Shown piece by piece: positions 7,787 through 16,680 of a stretch of DNA of 64,000 nucleotides (its first letter is position 1; every line of letters begins with the position of its first letter). The stretch lies in NCBI RefSeq assembly GCF_900016645.1, contig NZ_CDGJ01000003.1. The stretch is one strand, 5' to 3'. A program made the translations under genes and the position numbers. The notes below the pieces were generated by a model. The model did no database searches, was not told the DNA's origin, and was given only the letters and a program-made list of their open reading frames with translations. The stretch is from Acididesulfobacillus acetoxydans. GTDB lineage: Bacteria; Bacillota; Desulfitobacteriia; Desulfitobacteriales; Desulfitobacteriaceae.

Positions 7787-8832
7787 CGCCTGCGGCGCAG
7801 GAATTCCGGGATATCCACTTCCATATCGTTCTGGACCGGTTTAATGACCAGTTCGGGGGGTTTGACACTCTGACTCCGGCGCTGGTCAAATCCCGTGGCG
7901 ATCACCGTGACGCGCACTTCTTCTTTCAGAGTGTCGTCAATCACCGCCCCGAAAATAATATTGGCTTCCGGGTCAGCCGCTTCAGCGATGATTTCCGACG
8001 CCTCGTTCACCTCAAACAGCGTCATGTTCACGCCCCCTGTTATGTTCAAAAGAACCCCCTGCGCGCCTTCGATCGAAGTCTCCAAGAGCGGACTGGAAAT
8101 AGCCTTACGGGCTGCGTCAGACGCCCTGTTTTCTCCCGAAGCTTGCCCGATCCCCATTAAGGCCGAGCCGGTGCTCATCATGATCGTCTTAACATCGGCA
8201 AAATCCAGGTTAATCAAACCCGGCACCGCAATCAAATCGGATATTCCCTGCACCCCTTGACGCAGAACATCGTCCGCAATCCGAAAAGCTTCATGAATCG
8301 TCGTGTGCTTGTCCACCACCTGAAGCAAACGATCATTGGGAATCGTGATCAGAGTATCCACCTTGCTCTTGAGTTCGGCAATCCCTTTTTCCGCCTGCAT
8401 GGCGCGTTTACGCCCTTCGAACGTAAACGGCCGGGTCACGACTCCCACCGTCAAAGCCCCCAACTCTTTGGCCACCTCGGCCACTATGGGCGCGCCTCCG
8501 GTTCCGGTTCCCCCGCCCATACCGGCGGTGACAAAAACCATATCCGCCCCCTTCAGAACTTCGATCAAGTCCTCCCGGTTCTCTTCGGCGGCTTTTGCCC
8601 CTACCTCCGGGTTAGCTCCCGCTCCCAAGCCCTTAGTCAGCTTTATCCCTATTTGCACTTTCCGACCTGCGCGGGAAAGGTTCAAGGCCTGAGAGTCCGT
8701 GTTCACCGATATGAACTCCACCCCTTTCAAGCCCGAGGTAATCATACGGTTTACCGCGTTGTTGCCCCCTCCGCCGACACCGATCACTTTGATCTCTGCA
8801 AACTGGTTCATCTCCGTCTCAAATTCCAGCAT
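7783..8832 (-). CDS. ftsZ: Cell division GTPase FtsZ
   Basis: A 349-residue tubulin-like GTPase that forms the division ring. The GTP-binding signature GGGTGTGGAP, the N-terminal GVGGGGNNAVNRM and the T7-loop LINLDFADVKTIM are all present, followed by a variable linker and the conserved C-terminal peptide IPEFLRRRR that binds FtsA or SepF. Since no ftsA is found in this dcw cluster, SepF (usually encoded near ylmE, just outside the left edge) may be the main membrane tether. AGGAGGG lies 11 nt before the ATG. Confidence 0.98.
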   Translation of the reverse strand: MLEFETEMNQFAEIKVIGVGGGGNNAVNRMITSGLKGVEFISVNTDSQALNLSRAGRKVQIGIKLTKGLGAGANPEVGAKAAEENREDLIEVLKGADMVFVTAGMGGGTGTGGAPIVAEVAKELGALTVGVVTRPFTFEGRKRAMQAEKGIAELKSKVDTLITIPNDRLLQVVDKHTTIHEAFRIADDVLRQGVQGISDLIAVPGLINLDFADVKTIMMSTGSALMGIGQASGENRASDAARKAISSPLLETSIEGAQGVLLNITGGVNMTLFEVNEASEIIAEAADPEANIIFGAVIDDTLKEEVRVTVIATGFDQRRSQSVKPPELVIKPVQNDMEVDIPEFLRRRR

Positions 8833-9001
8833 CTATCTTTTGACCCTCCTCGCATCTTTCGCCCATGGACGACTTCTTATTTCCGCGAAACCGATCTCCT
8901 CGGACCCGGGCGCACCGACTTGATGCGAAGACCCGGTCACCGTCCGCTTATTCTCGTTCAGATGTGTGGGCTGGGTATCTGATCATACATACACACTTAC
9001 G

Positions 9002-9028
9002 AATTCTATAAACTTGTCCGATATCCCT
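9002..9028 (-). promoter_or_regulatory. Possible sigma-H-type promoter upstream of ftsZ
   Basis: Minus strand AGGGATAT (9028-9021), 14 bp, GAATT (9006-9002) resembles the sigma-H pattern AGGAWWT-N12-14-GAAT. B. subtilis ftsAZ has a sigma-H promoter used at sporulation onset. The 272-bp gap between sbp and ftsZ is AT-richer than its surroundings, consistent with promoters. One mismatch in the -35 and no test possible here. Confidence 0.35.
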
Positions 9029-9104
9029 CTTTAAATTAGGCTAAAAAGTAAATTTTCTTTAGACGAATTCCCCTTTTTGGCGGCATTTTTCGATCCCCGG
9101 TTCT

Positions 9105-9434
9105 TTATTTCTTTAAGAGATGACGCCGGATGATGGCCAGGTTCTGAAAGAGTCTCACCCCGAAAGCCACCACGGCCGCCAAATAAAGATCCACCCCGAT
9201 ACGGTCGCCGACATAAGCCAGAAACCCTGCCAGAATCATATTGCTGAAAAAGCCGGTCAGAAAAACCGTGCTGTCAAAATGATCCTCTTGCGCGGCCCGG
9301 ATGCCGCCCAAAACCGAGTCCAGAGCGGCCAGAATGCCCACTGACAAATACTTGGCATAGTTAATGGGCACGGAAAAAGGGCTCACATACCCGATGGCCA
9401 AACCCAAAATCAAACCCAGAAGCGGCAGCCACAC
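9105..9434 (-). CDS. sbp: Small basic protein Sbp (DUF1290)
   Basis: A 109-residue integral membrane protein with three to four helices; 'GLAIGYVSPFSVPINYAKYLSVGILAALDSVLGG' is the DUF1290 signature. Sbp is conserved between divIB/ftsQ and ftsA/ftsZ in Firmicutes, but its function is not established. It starts 17 nt after the ftsQ stop, so is co-transcribed. Confidence 0.88.
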   Translation of the reverse strand: MWLPLLGLILGLAIGYVSPFSVPINYAKYLSVGILAALDSVLGGIRAAQEDHFDSTVFLTGFFSNMILAGFLAYVGDRIGVDLYLAAVVAFGVRLFQNLAIIRRHLLKK

Positions 9435-9450
9435 ATTTCTTCCCCCTTCC

Positions 9451-10245
9451 TCAGCGGCCGATCACCGGAGTTGCCGCGGTAAAATCGATATAGGCCACCC
9501 CTTGTTGGATGGACTGATAATCCTTATCTTGCAACAGGTTAAAAAGCACCGCAAGTTTATCTTTCCACTCGGTGGCTTGGCCTAAACGGACTTCCACCCC
9601 GCTGGTCAGAAAGAGGGTAACCTGCCGGGCCACATTGACCTGAACCTCGCTCAGCAAAGGCAGCATGGCACTCGGCGCTTGGGCGAGAACTTTGAGTTCC
9701 GCTTCCAGACCCGGATCGGTCAGCTTCTGCCCCGGCCCCGCAGTATCCGGAACCGTCACCCCGGTCAGGACCGGATAATCCACTTTGGGCCATCCTTCCA
9801 AACGGCGCAGGAAGACCCCCCGGGAATCGACTTCCAGCACCCCGTTGGGCACGACCAGCAGGGCTGCCGGCGTCCGTTCCGTCACTTGGACCTCCAGCGT
9901 GTCGGGGAATTGGCGCTGAAACTCAACCGAACGCACCAAAGGATGCAGCATGATCTTCTGAGTCAAACCTTCCCGGTCAAAAAGGAAAAGATTCTGACCC
10001 AGCGCGCCTTCGGCCAGGCGCTGAATATCGCTTGCCGGAATCTGCCGCAAACCGGTAACACTGATGTGCCTGATGGTAAAAACGCCGGAGCGGAGGGCAA
10101 CCACCAGCCCCACCGCCAACATAACCACGAGGACGGCAACATAGAGAAAGAACGTATTCGTTCGCTTGGCTGGCAACTCTTTTTCCCCCTTGTCCCAAGT
10201 ATACCGAATTCCGTCCTCTGAGTCATTCTTTTTTCTTGAAAACAA
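9451..10245 (-). CDS. ftsQ: Cell division protein FtsQ/DivIB
   Basis: A 264-residue bitopic protein: short cytoplasmic N-terminus, membrane helix at about 30-52, POTRA domain beginning FTIRHISVTGLRQIPASDIQ (residues 55-125) and the FtsQ beta domain ('DTLEVQVTERTPAALLV', 'GVAYIDFTAATPVIG'). It scaffolds the FtsL-FtsB (DivIC) complex at the septum. The frame starts with TTG at 10245 without any Shine-Dalgarno; instead a 30-nt palindrome ends right at the start codon, so expression may depend on RNA structure. Confidence 0.9.
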   Translation of the reverse strand: MFSRKKNDSEDGIRYTWDKGEKELPAKRTNTFFLYVAVLVVMLAVGLVVALRSGVFTIRHISVTGLRQIPASDIQRLAEGALGQNLFLFDREGLTQKIMLHPLVRSVEFQRQFPDTLEVQVTERTPAALLVVPNGVLEVDSRGVFLRRLEGWPKVDYPVLTGVTVPDTAGPGQKLTDPGLEAELKVLAQAPSAMLPLLSEVQVNVARQVTLFLTSGVEVRLGQATEWKDKLAVLFNLLQDKDYQSIQQGVAYIDFTAATPVIGR

Positions 10246-10246
10246 G

Positions 10247-10276
10247 TTGCTTTAGGACTTTAGTCCTAAAGCAACA
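10247..10276. repeat. 30-bp near-perfect palindrome abutting the ftsQ start
   Basis: GTTGCTTTAGGACT, a TT spacer and its exact reverse complement. On the minus strand the hairpin is followed by TTGTTTTC, which contains the ftsQ TTG start. It could be a murA terminator/attenuator or a mobile palindromic element; no second copy was seen in the window. Confidence 0.75.
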
Positions 10277-10577
10277 CCGCACTTTGCAACTCATCTTTCG
10301 CCCATTGTACCGCTGATATGCCAAGACCGGGAGACCCACCATGACAGCTTGCGCCCCAGTACCCCGCACTTCGCGCTTCGCATTTCGCACGCCGTACTCT
10401 CGTACCTCCGCGCTGCGTACACCGTAGTGTCCCTACACAAGGGTCCCGAGACCCACAGCCGGGACACCCAGTACCTCGCATCTTCGCCCCGGCGCCCCAT
10501 GCCTCGTCCGCCCGCACTCGCGCCCCGCGCCACGCACTCTCGCGCCCCGCACCGCACGCCACGCGTCTCACGCCCCG
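10277..10577. other. C-rich low-complexity spacer between murA and ftsQ
   Basis: About 300 bp of short CGCACTTCGC-, CGTACCTCCG- and CGCGCCCCGC-like words with no ribosome-binding site or recognisable protein. Open frames of 80-100 codons here are composition artefacts. No promoter stands out. Confidence 0.6.
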
Positions 10578-11837
10578 CTACGCCCTGACTCTTCTTAACC
10601 TGGCGCCCAAGCCGCGGTATTTTTCCTCAAGGTTTTCATACCCGCGGTCGATATGCCCGACTTTTTCCAGCACCGTGGCCTCACCGGCTCCCAGCGCCGC
10701 CAGGAAGAGAGCCGCCCCGGCCCGCAGATCAGTCGCCTCGACAAAGGCCCCCTCCAGGGTCTCGGCCCCGTGAACCACTGCCGTGCGCCCCTCCACCCGA
10801 ATCCGGGCGCCCATGCGCCTGAGCTCGTCCACGTGCTGGAACCGGTTCTCGAAGATCGTCTCTGTGATCACGCTCGTCCCCTCAGCCGAAGCCAGGAGGG
10901 CCATGAACTGGGGCTGCATATCGGTCGGAAATCCCGGATAGGGCATGGTCTTTAAATCAATCGCCTTAAGCCTGCCGCAGGGCCGTACCCGCACGGCGTC
11001 GTCATAAACCTCCAAGCGAGCTCCGGCTTGACGCAGCTTGGCCACCACCGGCTCCAGATGCTCGGGAATTACATTCTGCACCAGGATATCCCCTTGGGTG
11101 ATCACCCCGGCCATGATGTGCGTTCCGGCCTCAATCCGGTCCGGAATCACCGCGTGTTCAGCCGGATGAAGCGTTTCCACTCCCTCAATGCGCAAGACGT
11201 CCAGACCCGCTCCCCGAACCTTGGCTCCCATCTTGTTAAGGAAGTTCTGCAAATCGACAATCTCCGGTTCCCGGGCGGCGTTGTGTATTAAAGTCGTCCC
11301 GCGCGCCAGGGCGGCCGCCATCATAAGATTTTCCGTGGCGCCGACGCTGGGAACATCCAGGTAGACATGCTCCCCTTTCAGCTCCTCAGTCCACGCCTCG
11401 ATGTAGCCGTGTTTCTCCTTGACTTTAACGCCCAGTTCCGCAAGTCCCTTTAAATGCTGGTCCATCGGACGCGAGCCGATGGCGCAGCCTCCCGGCATGG
11501 CGATCTTCACCCGGCCGTGCCGCGCCAGCACCGGCCCCAAGATTAGATTGGACGCCCGCATCCGGCGCATTAATTCCTCGTCCACACTCCAGTCTCTGAG
11601 AGACGAGGCATTGATGAGCAAGGCCTCATCCTGCCAATTCACCCGGCACCCCAAATGCTCAAGGACGTCCAGCATATTCCTGACATCCGCCAAATGCGGA
11701 ATGTCCAATAAGACAGATGTACCTTCCGCCAGCAGCGCCGCCGCCAACAGCGGCAAAGAGGCGTTCTTGGCCCCGCTGACCCGGATGCTCCCCTCCAGCG
11801 GCTGCCCCCCGGTTATCACATAGCGGTCCATGGCCAT
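10578..11837 (-). CDS. murA: UDP-N-acetylglucosamine 1-carboxyvinyltransferase MurA
   Basis: A 419-residue EPSP-synthase-fold enzyme for the first committed step of peptidoglycan precursor synthesis (enolpyruvyl transfer from PEP to UDP-GlcNAc). The substrate/PEP Cys loop PGGCAIGSRPMDQH contains the fosfomycin-target Cys; N-terminal GGQPLEGSIRVSGAKNASLPLLAA and the KTMPYPGFPTDMQPQ motif are typical. ATG 11837 follows AGGAGGAGGAGC. It lies between murB and ftsQ. Confidence 0.96.
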   Translation of the reverse strand: MAMDRYVITGGQPLEGSIRVSGAKNASLPLLAAALLAEGTSVLLDIPHLADVRNMLDVLEHLGCRVNWQDEALLINASSLRDWSVDEELMRRMRASNLILGPVLARHGRVKIAMPGGCAIGSRPMDQHLKGLAELGVKVKEKHGYIEAWTEELKGEHVYLDVPSVGATENLMMAAALARGTTLIHNAAREPEIVDLQNFLNKMGAKVRGAGLDVLRIEGVETLHPAEHAVIPDRIEAGTHIMAGVITQGDILVQNVIPEHLEPVVAKLRQAGARLEVYDDAVRVRPCGRLKAIDLKTMPYPGFPTDMQPQFMALLASAEGTSVITETIFENRFQHVDELRRMGARIRVEGRTAVVHGAETLEGAFVEATDLRAGAALFLAALGAGEATVLEKVGHIDRGYENLEEKYRGLGARLRRVRA

Positions 11838-11965
11838 AACCGCTCCTCCTCCTCTTTTGCTCCGGAATAACAAACCTCCGGACCGTTAACACCTGAAACG
11901 CCAGATTAAGACACTAAACCTTAAAGAAAATATGTCAGCCTGCGGCAGCGTTCACCTTTGATACA

Positions 11966-12955
11966 TTATCTTCTGCCGCCTTCCGCTCCCAGATAACGAA
12001 CCTCCGTCTCCAGCCGGATGCCGAACTTTTGCCATACATCTGCGCGAATATCTTCGATCAGACACAGGACGTCGGTCGCCGTCGCTTCCCCGGTATTGAC
12101 GATAAAATTGCTATGTTTTTCGGACACCTTGGCTCCGCCGCATCTTTTTCCTTTCCAGCCGCTCTGCTCAATTAGCCGGGCGGCGTAATCCCCGGGCGGA
12201 TTGCGGAAGACACTGCCCGCGTTGGCTTCAGCCAGAGGCTGAGCGGCCGCCCGCTTGCGCAGGCCTTCGCTCATGCGCGCCAGAATCCGCTCCCGCTCAC
12301 CCGGCCCAAAAGAAAGTTCGGCAGCCAAGACCAGGGGCCGGAGGCTCAGCTTTCCTCCCTTTCCCGGAGGTCCGGCCGCAGGCTCCGGCGCTGTCGGGGG
12401 ATCGACAGAGAGCGCCGCCTCGACTCCGCACACGCTTTCGTCCTGAAAGGAGCTGGTACGGTACCCGAACTTCAGCCTTTCCCTGTTGAGAAGTCGGACT
12501 TCACCGTCACACCAAACCTTGACGTTCTTGATTCCGCCTGCCATGTCTTCACCATAGGCCCCGGCATTCATGACCACGGCTCCTCCGACTGTCCCGGGAA
12601 TTCCCCCGGCAAACTCCAGTCCCGACCAGCCGCGTTCACCGGCTTCCCGGGCCAGCTTCGCCAGAGAATACCCCGCTTCCACCCAAACCGAATGTTCCCC
12701 CCACAGGATCCGCCTTAGTTCGGTGGTTACGACCGTGATTCCCGCCAAACCCCGATCAGGCGCCAGCAGATTTGAACCCCGGCCGATGATCCGGAAATCC
12801 TGTCCTTGACTAAGGGCCTCCCGGACAGCCGCAACCAATTCCTCCGCACTCTCCGGCCAGCAGACATATTCAGCCGGCCCGCCGATCTTCCAAGTCGTTA
12901 AATTCTTCAGTGGGTAATTGTGCTCCACTCTGCCTTTGAACCCGTCTAACACCAT
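11966..12955 (-). CDS. murB: UDP-N-acetylenolpyruvoylglucosamine reductase MurB
   Basis: A 329-residue FAD enzyme reducing the enolpyruvyl group to give UDP-MurNAc. FAD-binding motifs TTWKIGGPAEY, IIGRGSNLL and GIPGTVGGAVVMNAGAYG are present; catalytic Ser248 lies in AEANAGSVFRNP and KHSNFIVN closes the active site, making it a type II MurB. Residues about 172-206 are a Pro/Gly-rich insert not usual for the family. The ATG at 12955 has GGGGAG 8 nt upstream and overlaps the end of the upstream ORF by 86 nt in another frame. Confidence 0.94.
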   Translation of the reverse strand: MVLDGFKGRVEHNYPLKNLTTWKIGGPAEYVCWPESAEELVAAVREALSQGQDFRIIGRGSNLLAPDRGLAGITVVTTELRRILWGEHSVWVEAGYSLAKLAREAGERGWSGLEFAGGIPGTVGGAVVMNAGAYGEDMAGGIKNVKVWCDGEVRLLNRERLKFGYRTSSFQDESVCGVEAALSVDPPTAPEPAAGPPGKGGKLSLRPLVLAAELSFGPGERERILARMSEGLRKRAAAQPLAEANAGSVFRNPPGDYAARLIEQSGWKGKRCGGAKVSEKHSNFIVNTGEATATDVLCLIEDIRADVWQKFGIRLETEVRYLGAEGGRR

Positions 12956-13826
12956 CCGGTTGACTCCCCTCAGTTTCAGTTCTCCAAGCGGCCGAAGGTC
13001 TCAACTCCTTGAACGCGAGCAGTTGCTCACCCGGCCACAGCGATTGCAAAGCCTGCCGAACATCCGCCCAAGCAACCCCGAGTCCCAAGGCCTGAGCGAT
13101 ACTCCCGCACGCCTCCGTTTCTTCCCCCGGCTCCGGCCAACGCGGCAAAGCGCCAAGATACCTCCCTTTCCCGGGCACTCCGGAAGCGGCGTAGAAATCC
13201 ACCCTATCCGGGCGCACCACCCATGACACGGGTTCCTTGGGCCCTTCTCTGCCTAAACGCCTCTCCCCCGCCATCTCCCGCAGCCAGACCCCGGGCACAA
13301 TCCAACCGAGACCGGGAGCCTTTTCCCCGTACCAGACTCCATCGCTGTCCAGCCAGAGCAGGGAAGGGGCGAAGCCGGCTTCCCGCAAAATTACCCACAG
13401 CAAGGGCTTGCCCCCGATCCCGACCAAAGGCGGGAACACCGGCAGAAGAACTTCGTCCTGCCAAATCTCCGCCAAAAACTCCTCCGGAGACAGAGACCGC
13501 ATGCCGGGAATCCGTACCCGCTCTGCTGCCTCCCCACTCACTCCCGGCCAGACGATCAAATCCGTGCACACCCCCGGCGGCATTTCAGCACACGGCCCTT
13601 CCCCGCCGGGCACTTCCCGGTTAGGTACTTGTCCGTCCCGCACTTCCCGATCAGGTAGTTCTCCGCGCCGATCGGCATACCAAAAACTATCTTTTCCGTT
13701 ATGTATTCGAGTTCCCGGTTCCTCCACCTCATAAGGTAAACCCACAGCCTTCAACAATGCCTGAAATTCTCGCAAACCCACCGCATCCTGTACTGCCAGT
13801 AATTTAAGTTTCCGCTTCGGCCACAC
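12870..13826 (-). CDS. Degenerate Mur-ligase-like protein at the murC position
   Basis: A 318-residue ORF between murG and murB, where murC is found in many dcw clusters. It is not a working MurC: the N-terminal GIGGIGMSG and the P-loop GTHGKTT are missing. Yet the order of segments parallels a Mur ligase: 'CTDLIVWPGVSGEAAE' resembles the ADLVVxSPAIP segment, 'VGIGGKPLLWVILREAGFAPSLLW' sits where the ATP loop and following helix should be (Gly and Lys kept, both Thr lost), and 'GSIAQALGLGVAWADVRQALQSLWPGE' resembles the helical end of the central domain. Residues 57-80 are a DNA-repeat-derived insert. The GTG at 13826 lies 9 nt after AAAGGAG. Mur-ligase descent is my inference. Confidence 0.6.
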   Translation of the reverse strand: MWPKRKLKLLAVQDAVGLREFQALLKAVGLPYEVEEPGTRIHNGKDSFWYADRRGELPDREVRDGQVPNREVPGGEGPCAEMPPGVCTDLIVWPGVSGEAAERVRIPGMRSLSPEEFLAEIWQDEVLLPVFPPLVGIGGKPLLWVILREAGFAPSLLWLDSDGVWYGEKAPGLGWIVPGVWLREMAGERRLGREGPKEPVSWVVRPDRVDFYAASGVPGKGRYLGALPRWPEPGEETEACGSIAQALGLGVAWADVRQALQSLWPGEQLLAFKELRPSAAWRTETEGSQPDGVRRVQRQSGAQLPTEEFNDLEDRRAG

Positions 13827-13971
13827 ACGCACCGGCTCCTTTCCCAGACCTTTTTGACTGCCTTATGTTATGCGGCCGGGTCAAAAGGTGTGAAAGAGGA
13901 GACCGGAAAGAGACTGAGGAAAGACCAAGAGAAGACCAAGCGGAAACCGAGAGAAGACGCAGACGCCTGCC

Positions 13972-15081
13972 TCACTTCCAGGCCGTTTCCAGGCAGAGAT
14001 CTACGATCTTACTCAGAGCCTCCGGCTGGGCCAGCCCGCGTGCCGCCGCACCCATACGCCCCAGGAGAGCCCGGTCTGCCAGCAAACCCTCGACCTCCTG
14101 CCACAGCCTCTGTCCGGTTAATTCCTTGTCCAAAATCAAGCGGGCGGCTCCCGCTTCGACCAGAGCGCGGGCGTTGTACTCTTGATGGTTTTCCGCCGCA
14201 AACGGGTAGGGAATAAGGACACTCGGTTTTCCGGCTGCCATCAGCTCAGCCAGAGAGGCCGCACCTGCCCGGCTGAGGCAGAGGTCCGCCGCGGCATACG
14301 CCTGTGGCATATCTTTCAGATATTCCAAAATTCGCCAGTTCGGACGTTCCCAGTCAATACCCCGCCGGCGTAAGCCGTCCAGAGTCTCTTGATAAGTATT
14401 GCTCCCCGTCGCCCAGATCACCTGGACTTCGGACCGCAGAGCCAGCTTCTCCAGCACCGTGAGCATCGCCTGGTTCAGCGTCCGGGCCCCCCGGCTTCCT
14501 CCCGTAACCAGAAGGGTCAGGCGCTCCGGACGCAGGGAGAAGTGTTTGGCGCCGGCGGCACGGCTTACCTTGCCAATATCGGGGCGGACCGGCAGTCCGG
14601 TTAAGACCGCCTTTCCGTCGGCCCGAAAACGCGGCAGGCTCTCGGGAAACGTTACCGTCACCCTTTTCACCACCCGGGCCAAGATCCTGTTCGTGATACC
14701 CGGCAGGGCATTCTGCTCATGCAGCAGGGTGGGAATGCCGAACATCGCAGCCGTCAGCACGACCGGCCCCGACACATACCCGCCGGTTCCCACAACCAGA
14801 TCCGGCCCGAAATGGCGCAGGATCTCCTTGGTCTGCCAAAGGGCCTGAAAACTTCGGGCTACGGTTTTCAGGCTCTCCCAGCTCATCTTCCGCGGCAGTC
14901 CCTGCCCGCTCACTCCGGAAAATCTCCAGCCGGCCTCCGGCACCAGCTTTGCTTCCATGCCCTGACGGGTGCCTACATAAAGAATCTCACAATCCTGGAC
15001 TTTATCCCTCAATCCCCGGGCAATGGCCAGGGCCGGATAAATATGGCCCCCGGTTCCGCCGCCGGTTACGATCACACGCAA
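13972..15081 (-). CDS. murG: UDP-GlcNAc:lipid I transferase MurG
   Basis: A 369-residue GT-B glycosyltransferase converting lipid I to lipid II on the inner face of the membrane. N-terminal VIVTGGGTGGHIYPALA and VTGGSRGARTLN motifs bind the lipid phosphate; 'CLSRAGAASLAELMAAGKPSVLIPYPFAAENHQEYNA' is the UDP-GlcNAc site. I take the TTG at 15081 (AAAGGAG 9 nt upstream) rather than the open frame 14 codons earlier. It follows ftsW by 42 nt. Confidence 0.96.
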   Translation of the reverse strand: MRVIVTGGGTGGHIYPALAIARGLRDKVQDCEILYVGTRQGMEAKLVPEAGWRFSGVSGQGLPRKMSWESLKTVARSFQALWQTKEILRHFGPDLVVGTGGYVSGPVVLTAAMFGIPTLLHEQNALPGITNRILARVVKRVTVTFPESLPRFRADGKAVLTGLPVRPDIGKVSRAAGAKHFSLRPERLTLLVTGGSRGARTLNQAMLTVLEKLALRSEVQVIWATGSNTYQETLDGLRRRGIDWERPNWRILEYLKDMPQAYAAADLCLSRAGAASLAELMAAGKPSVLIPYPFAAENHQEYNARALVEAGAARLILDKELTGQRLWQEVEGLLADRALLGRMGAAARGLAQPEALSKIVDLCLETAWK

Positions 15082-15123
15082 GCGAGTTCTCTCCTTTCGC
15101 CGGCTGTCCGCCGGGCAGGACAT

Positions 15124-16218
15124 TTACCTTACCTGAGATGAAATATTAAGTAAAACCCCGACGGCCAACATGGTAAAGACCAGGGAGGTACCTCCGTAAC
15201 TCAAAAAAGGCAGAGTAATTCCCGTCACCGGCAGGACCCCGCTGACAACGCCCATGTTGATCATGGCCTGGATGGAAACGAGCCCCGTGATTCCAACCGC
15301 CAACAGTCCCGCAAAAGGGTCGGGAGCCGCCATGGCCGTGCGAAAGCCCCGCCAGGCCACCAGAAAAAAGAGCAGAATCACGAGTGTGGCCCCGACAAAG
15401 CCCAACTCCTCCCCAACCATGGCAAAGATAAAATCCGTATGGTTCTCCGGCAGGTAGAGAAATTTCTGCCGGCTTTGCCCCAGCCCCAAACCGAACAAAC
15501 CGCCCGGACCCAGAGCCAGCAGAGCCTGAATGGTCTGATACCCCTTGCCGGAAGGGTCGGCCCACGGATCCAAAAAAGCGAGAATGCGCCTCATGCGGTA
15601 AGGAGCCGCCGCAATGGCCGCCACCACCAACCCCAAGCCTCCTCCGGCCAAGGCCACAAGCTGCCCGGTCCGCACCCCGGCCGCAATCAACATGAAGAAA
15701 GTCGTCCCGGCAATGGCCAGCGTCGTCCCTAAATCCGGCTGCAGCATGATCAGCCCGGCCACCAAGCCCAAGAGGGCCAGAATCGGCAGGAGCCCTTTGC
15801 GAAAGGACTGAATCTGCCGGGGCCTAAGAGCCAGAAGATGGGCCATAACCAAAACCATGGCCAGCTTAATCACCTCGGAAGGTTGAATCGACAAAGGTCC
15901 AAGCCCGATCCAGCGATCCGCCCCGTTGACTTTGCGCCCGATGCCCGGCACTTTGACAAGAACCAATAGCACAATGGCCAAGTAAAGGGCCGGTTTCGCC
16001 CAGCGGCGCACAAACTGTAAATCCAGCCGCAGGCCCAGGAGCATGGCGCCCAGACCCAAGCCCACCCAGATGATCTCGGCTTTGAGGAAATGGTAGGGAT
16101 CGTCGAATTGAACGTAGCCCTTAACAGCGCTCGAACTGTACACCATCACGACCCCAATCGCCAGCAGTGCCAGAATCGCTCCCAACAACACCATATCCGG
16201 ACGGCGGCCTTTGGGCAT
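15124..16218 (-). CDS. ftsW: FtsW/SpoVE lipid II polymerase (SEDS family)
   Basis: A 364-residue SEDS glycosyltransferase with about ten membrane helices. Signatures include GADRWIGLGPLSIQPSE, MLQPDLGTTL, LPENHTDFIFAMVGEELGF and LPFLSYGGTSL. It polymerises glycan at the septum (FtsW) or spore cortex (SpoVE), pairing with the class B transpeptidase encoded upstream. Sequence alone does not separate the vegetative and sporulation roles; a single copy in the cluster next to a SpoVD-like protein is compatible with either. GGAGGGGG precedes the ATG. Confidence 0.94.
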   Translation of the reverse strand: MPKGRRPDMVLLGAILALLAIGVVMVYSSSAVKGYVQFDDPYHFLKAEIIWVGLGLGAMLLGLRLDLQFVRRWAKPALYLAIVLLVLVKVPGIGRKVNGADRWIGLGPLSIQPSEVIKLAMVLVMAHLLALRPRQIQSFRKGLLPILALLGLVAGLIMLQPDLGTTLAIAGTTFFMLIAAGVRTGQLVALAGGGLGLVVAAIAAAPYRMRRILAFLDPWADPSGKGYQTIQALLALGPGGLFGLGLGQSRQKFLYLPENHTDFIFAMVGEELGFVGATLVILLFFLVAWRGFRTAMAAPDPFAGLLAVGITGLVSIQAMINMGVVSGVLPVTGITLPFLSYGGTSLVFTMLAVGVLLNISSQVR

Positions 16219-16504
16219 TCGAGATCCCCCTCCCTCATCAATAGGCTCTCAGCCTTCGCTGAATCCGCCGGCGCCAGGCTTCGCCTAAGCTGCCGATACA
16301 AACTTCCTCCTACTTTTCCGTAGGGGGATTTATTTTCTATACCCCGGGGATTACGAGCGGATGAGCAGTCCGGAAACACTCCGCCCGGAATATATTGCAC
16401 CGCGGCGCCGGAGCCGCTCTCTCGGCTTCGCGGCTAAAGCACCAAACTCCGGAGTAATACCTGACGCGAACCGGTGGCGCTCCTTTACGTTTTCCCACTC
16501 CCTT

Positions 16505-16680
16505 CGCCAGGTCTATCCTTCGGCCTTCGGCCTCCGGCTTCTGACCTCTGGCTTCCGACCTCCGGCTTCTGTAACGCGGCGCTTCTCAACGCCCTCAGCT
16601 TCCTTCGCCACGTCTACTTTCTGACCTCCGGCCTCTGTAATACCTCTTGCCTCTGACCCCCGGCCTCTGTAATGCCTACG
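16505..16680. repeat. TCTGACCTCCGGCTTCTG repeat tract at the murD 3' end
   Basis: Short units of the type CTTCTGACCTCTGGCTTCCG and TCTGACCTCCGGCCTCTGTAA recur at least six times. The tract encodes the last ~45 residues of MurD, including the twice-repeated peptide TEAGG, so the tail is DNA-repeat derived. Confidence 0.8.

Noticed and set aside
10266..10588. Overlapping 80-100 codon frames between murA and ftsQ
   Set aside because: C-rich low-complexity DNA, Arg/Cys-rich translation and no start signals.
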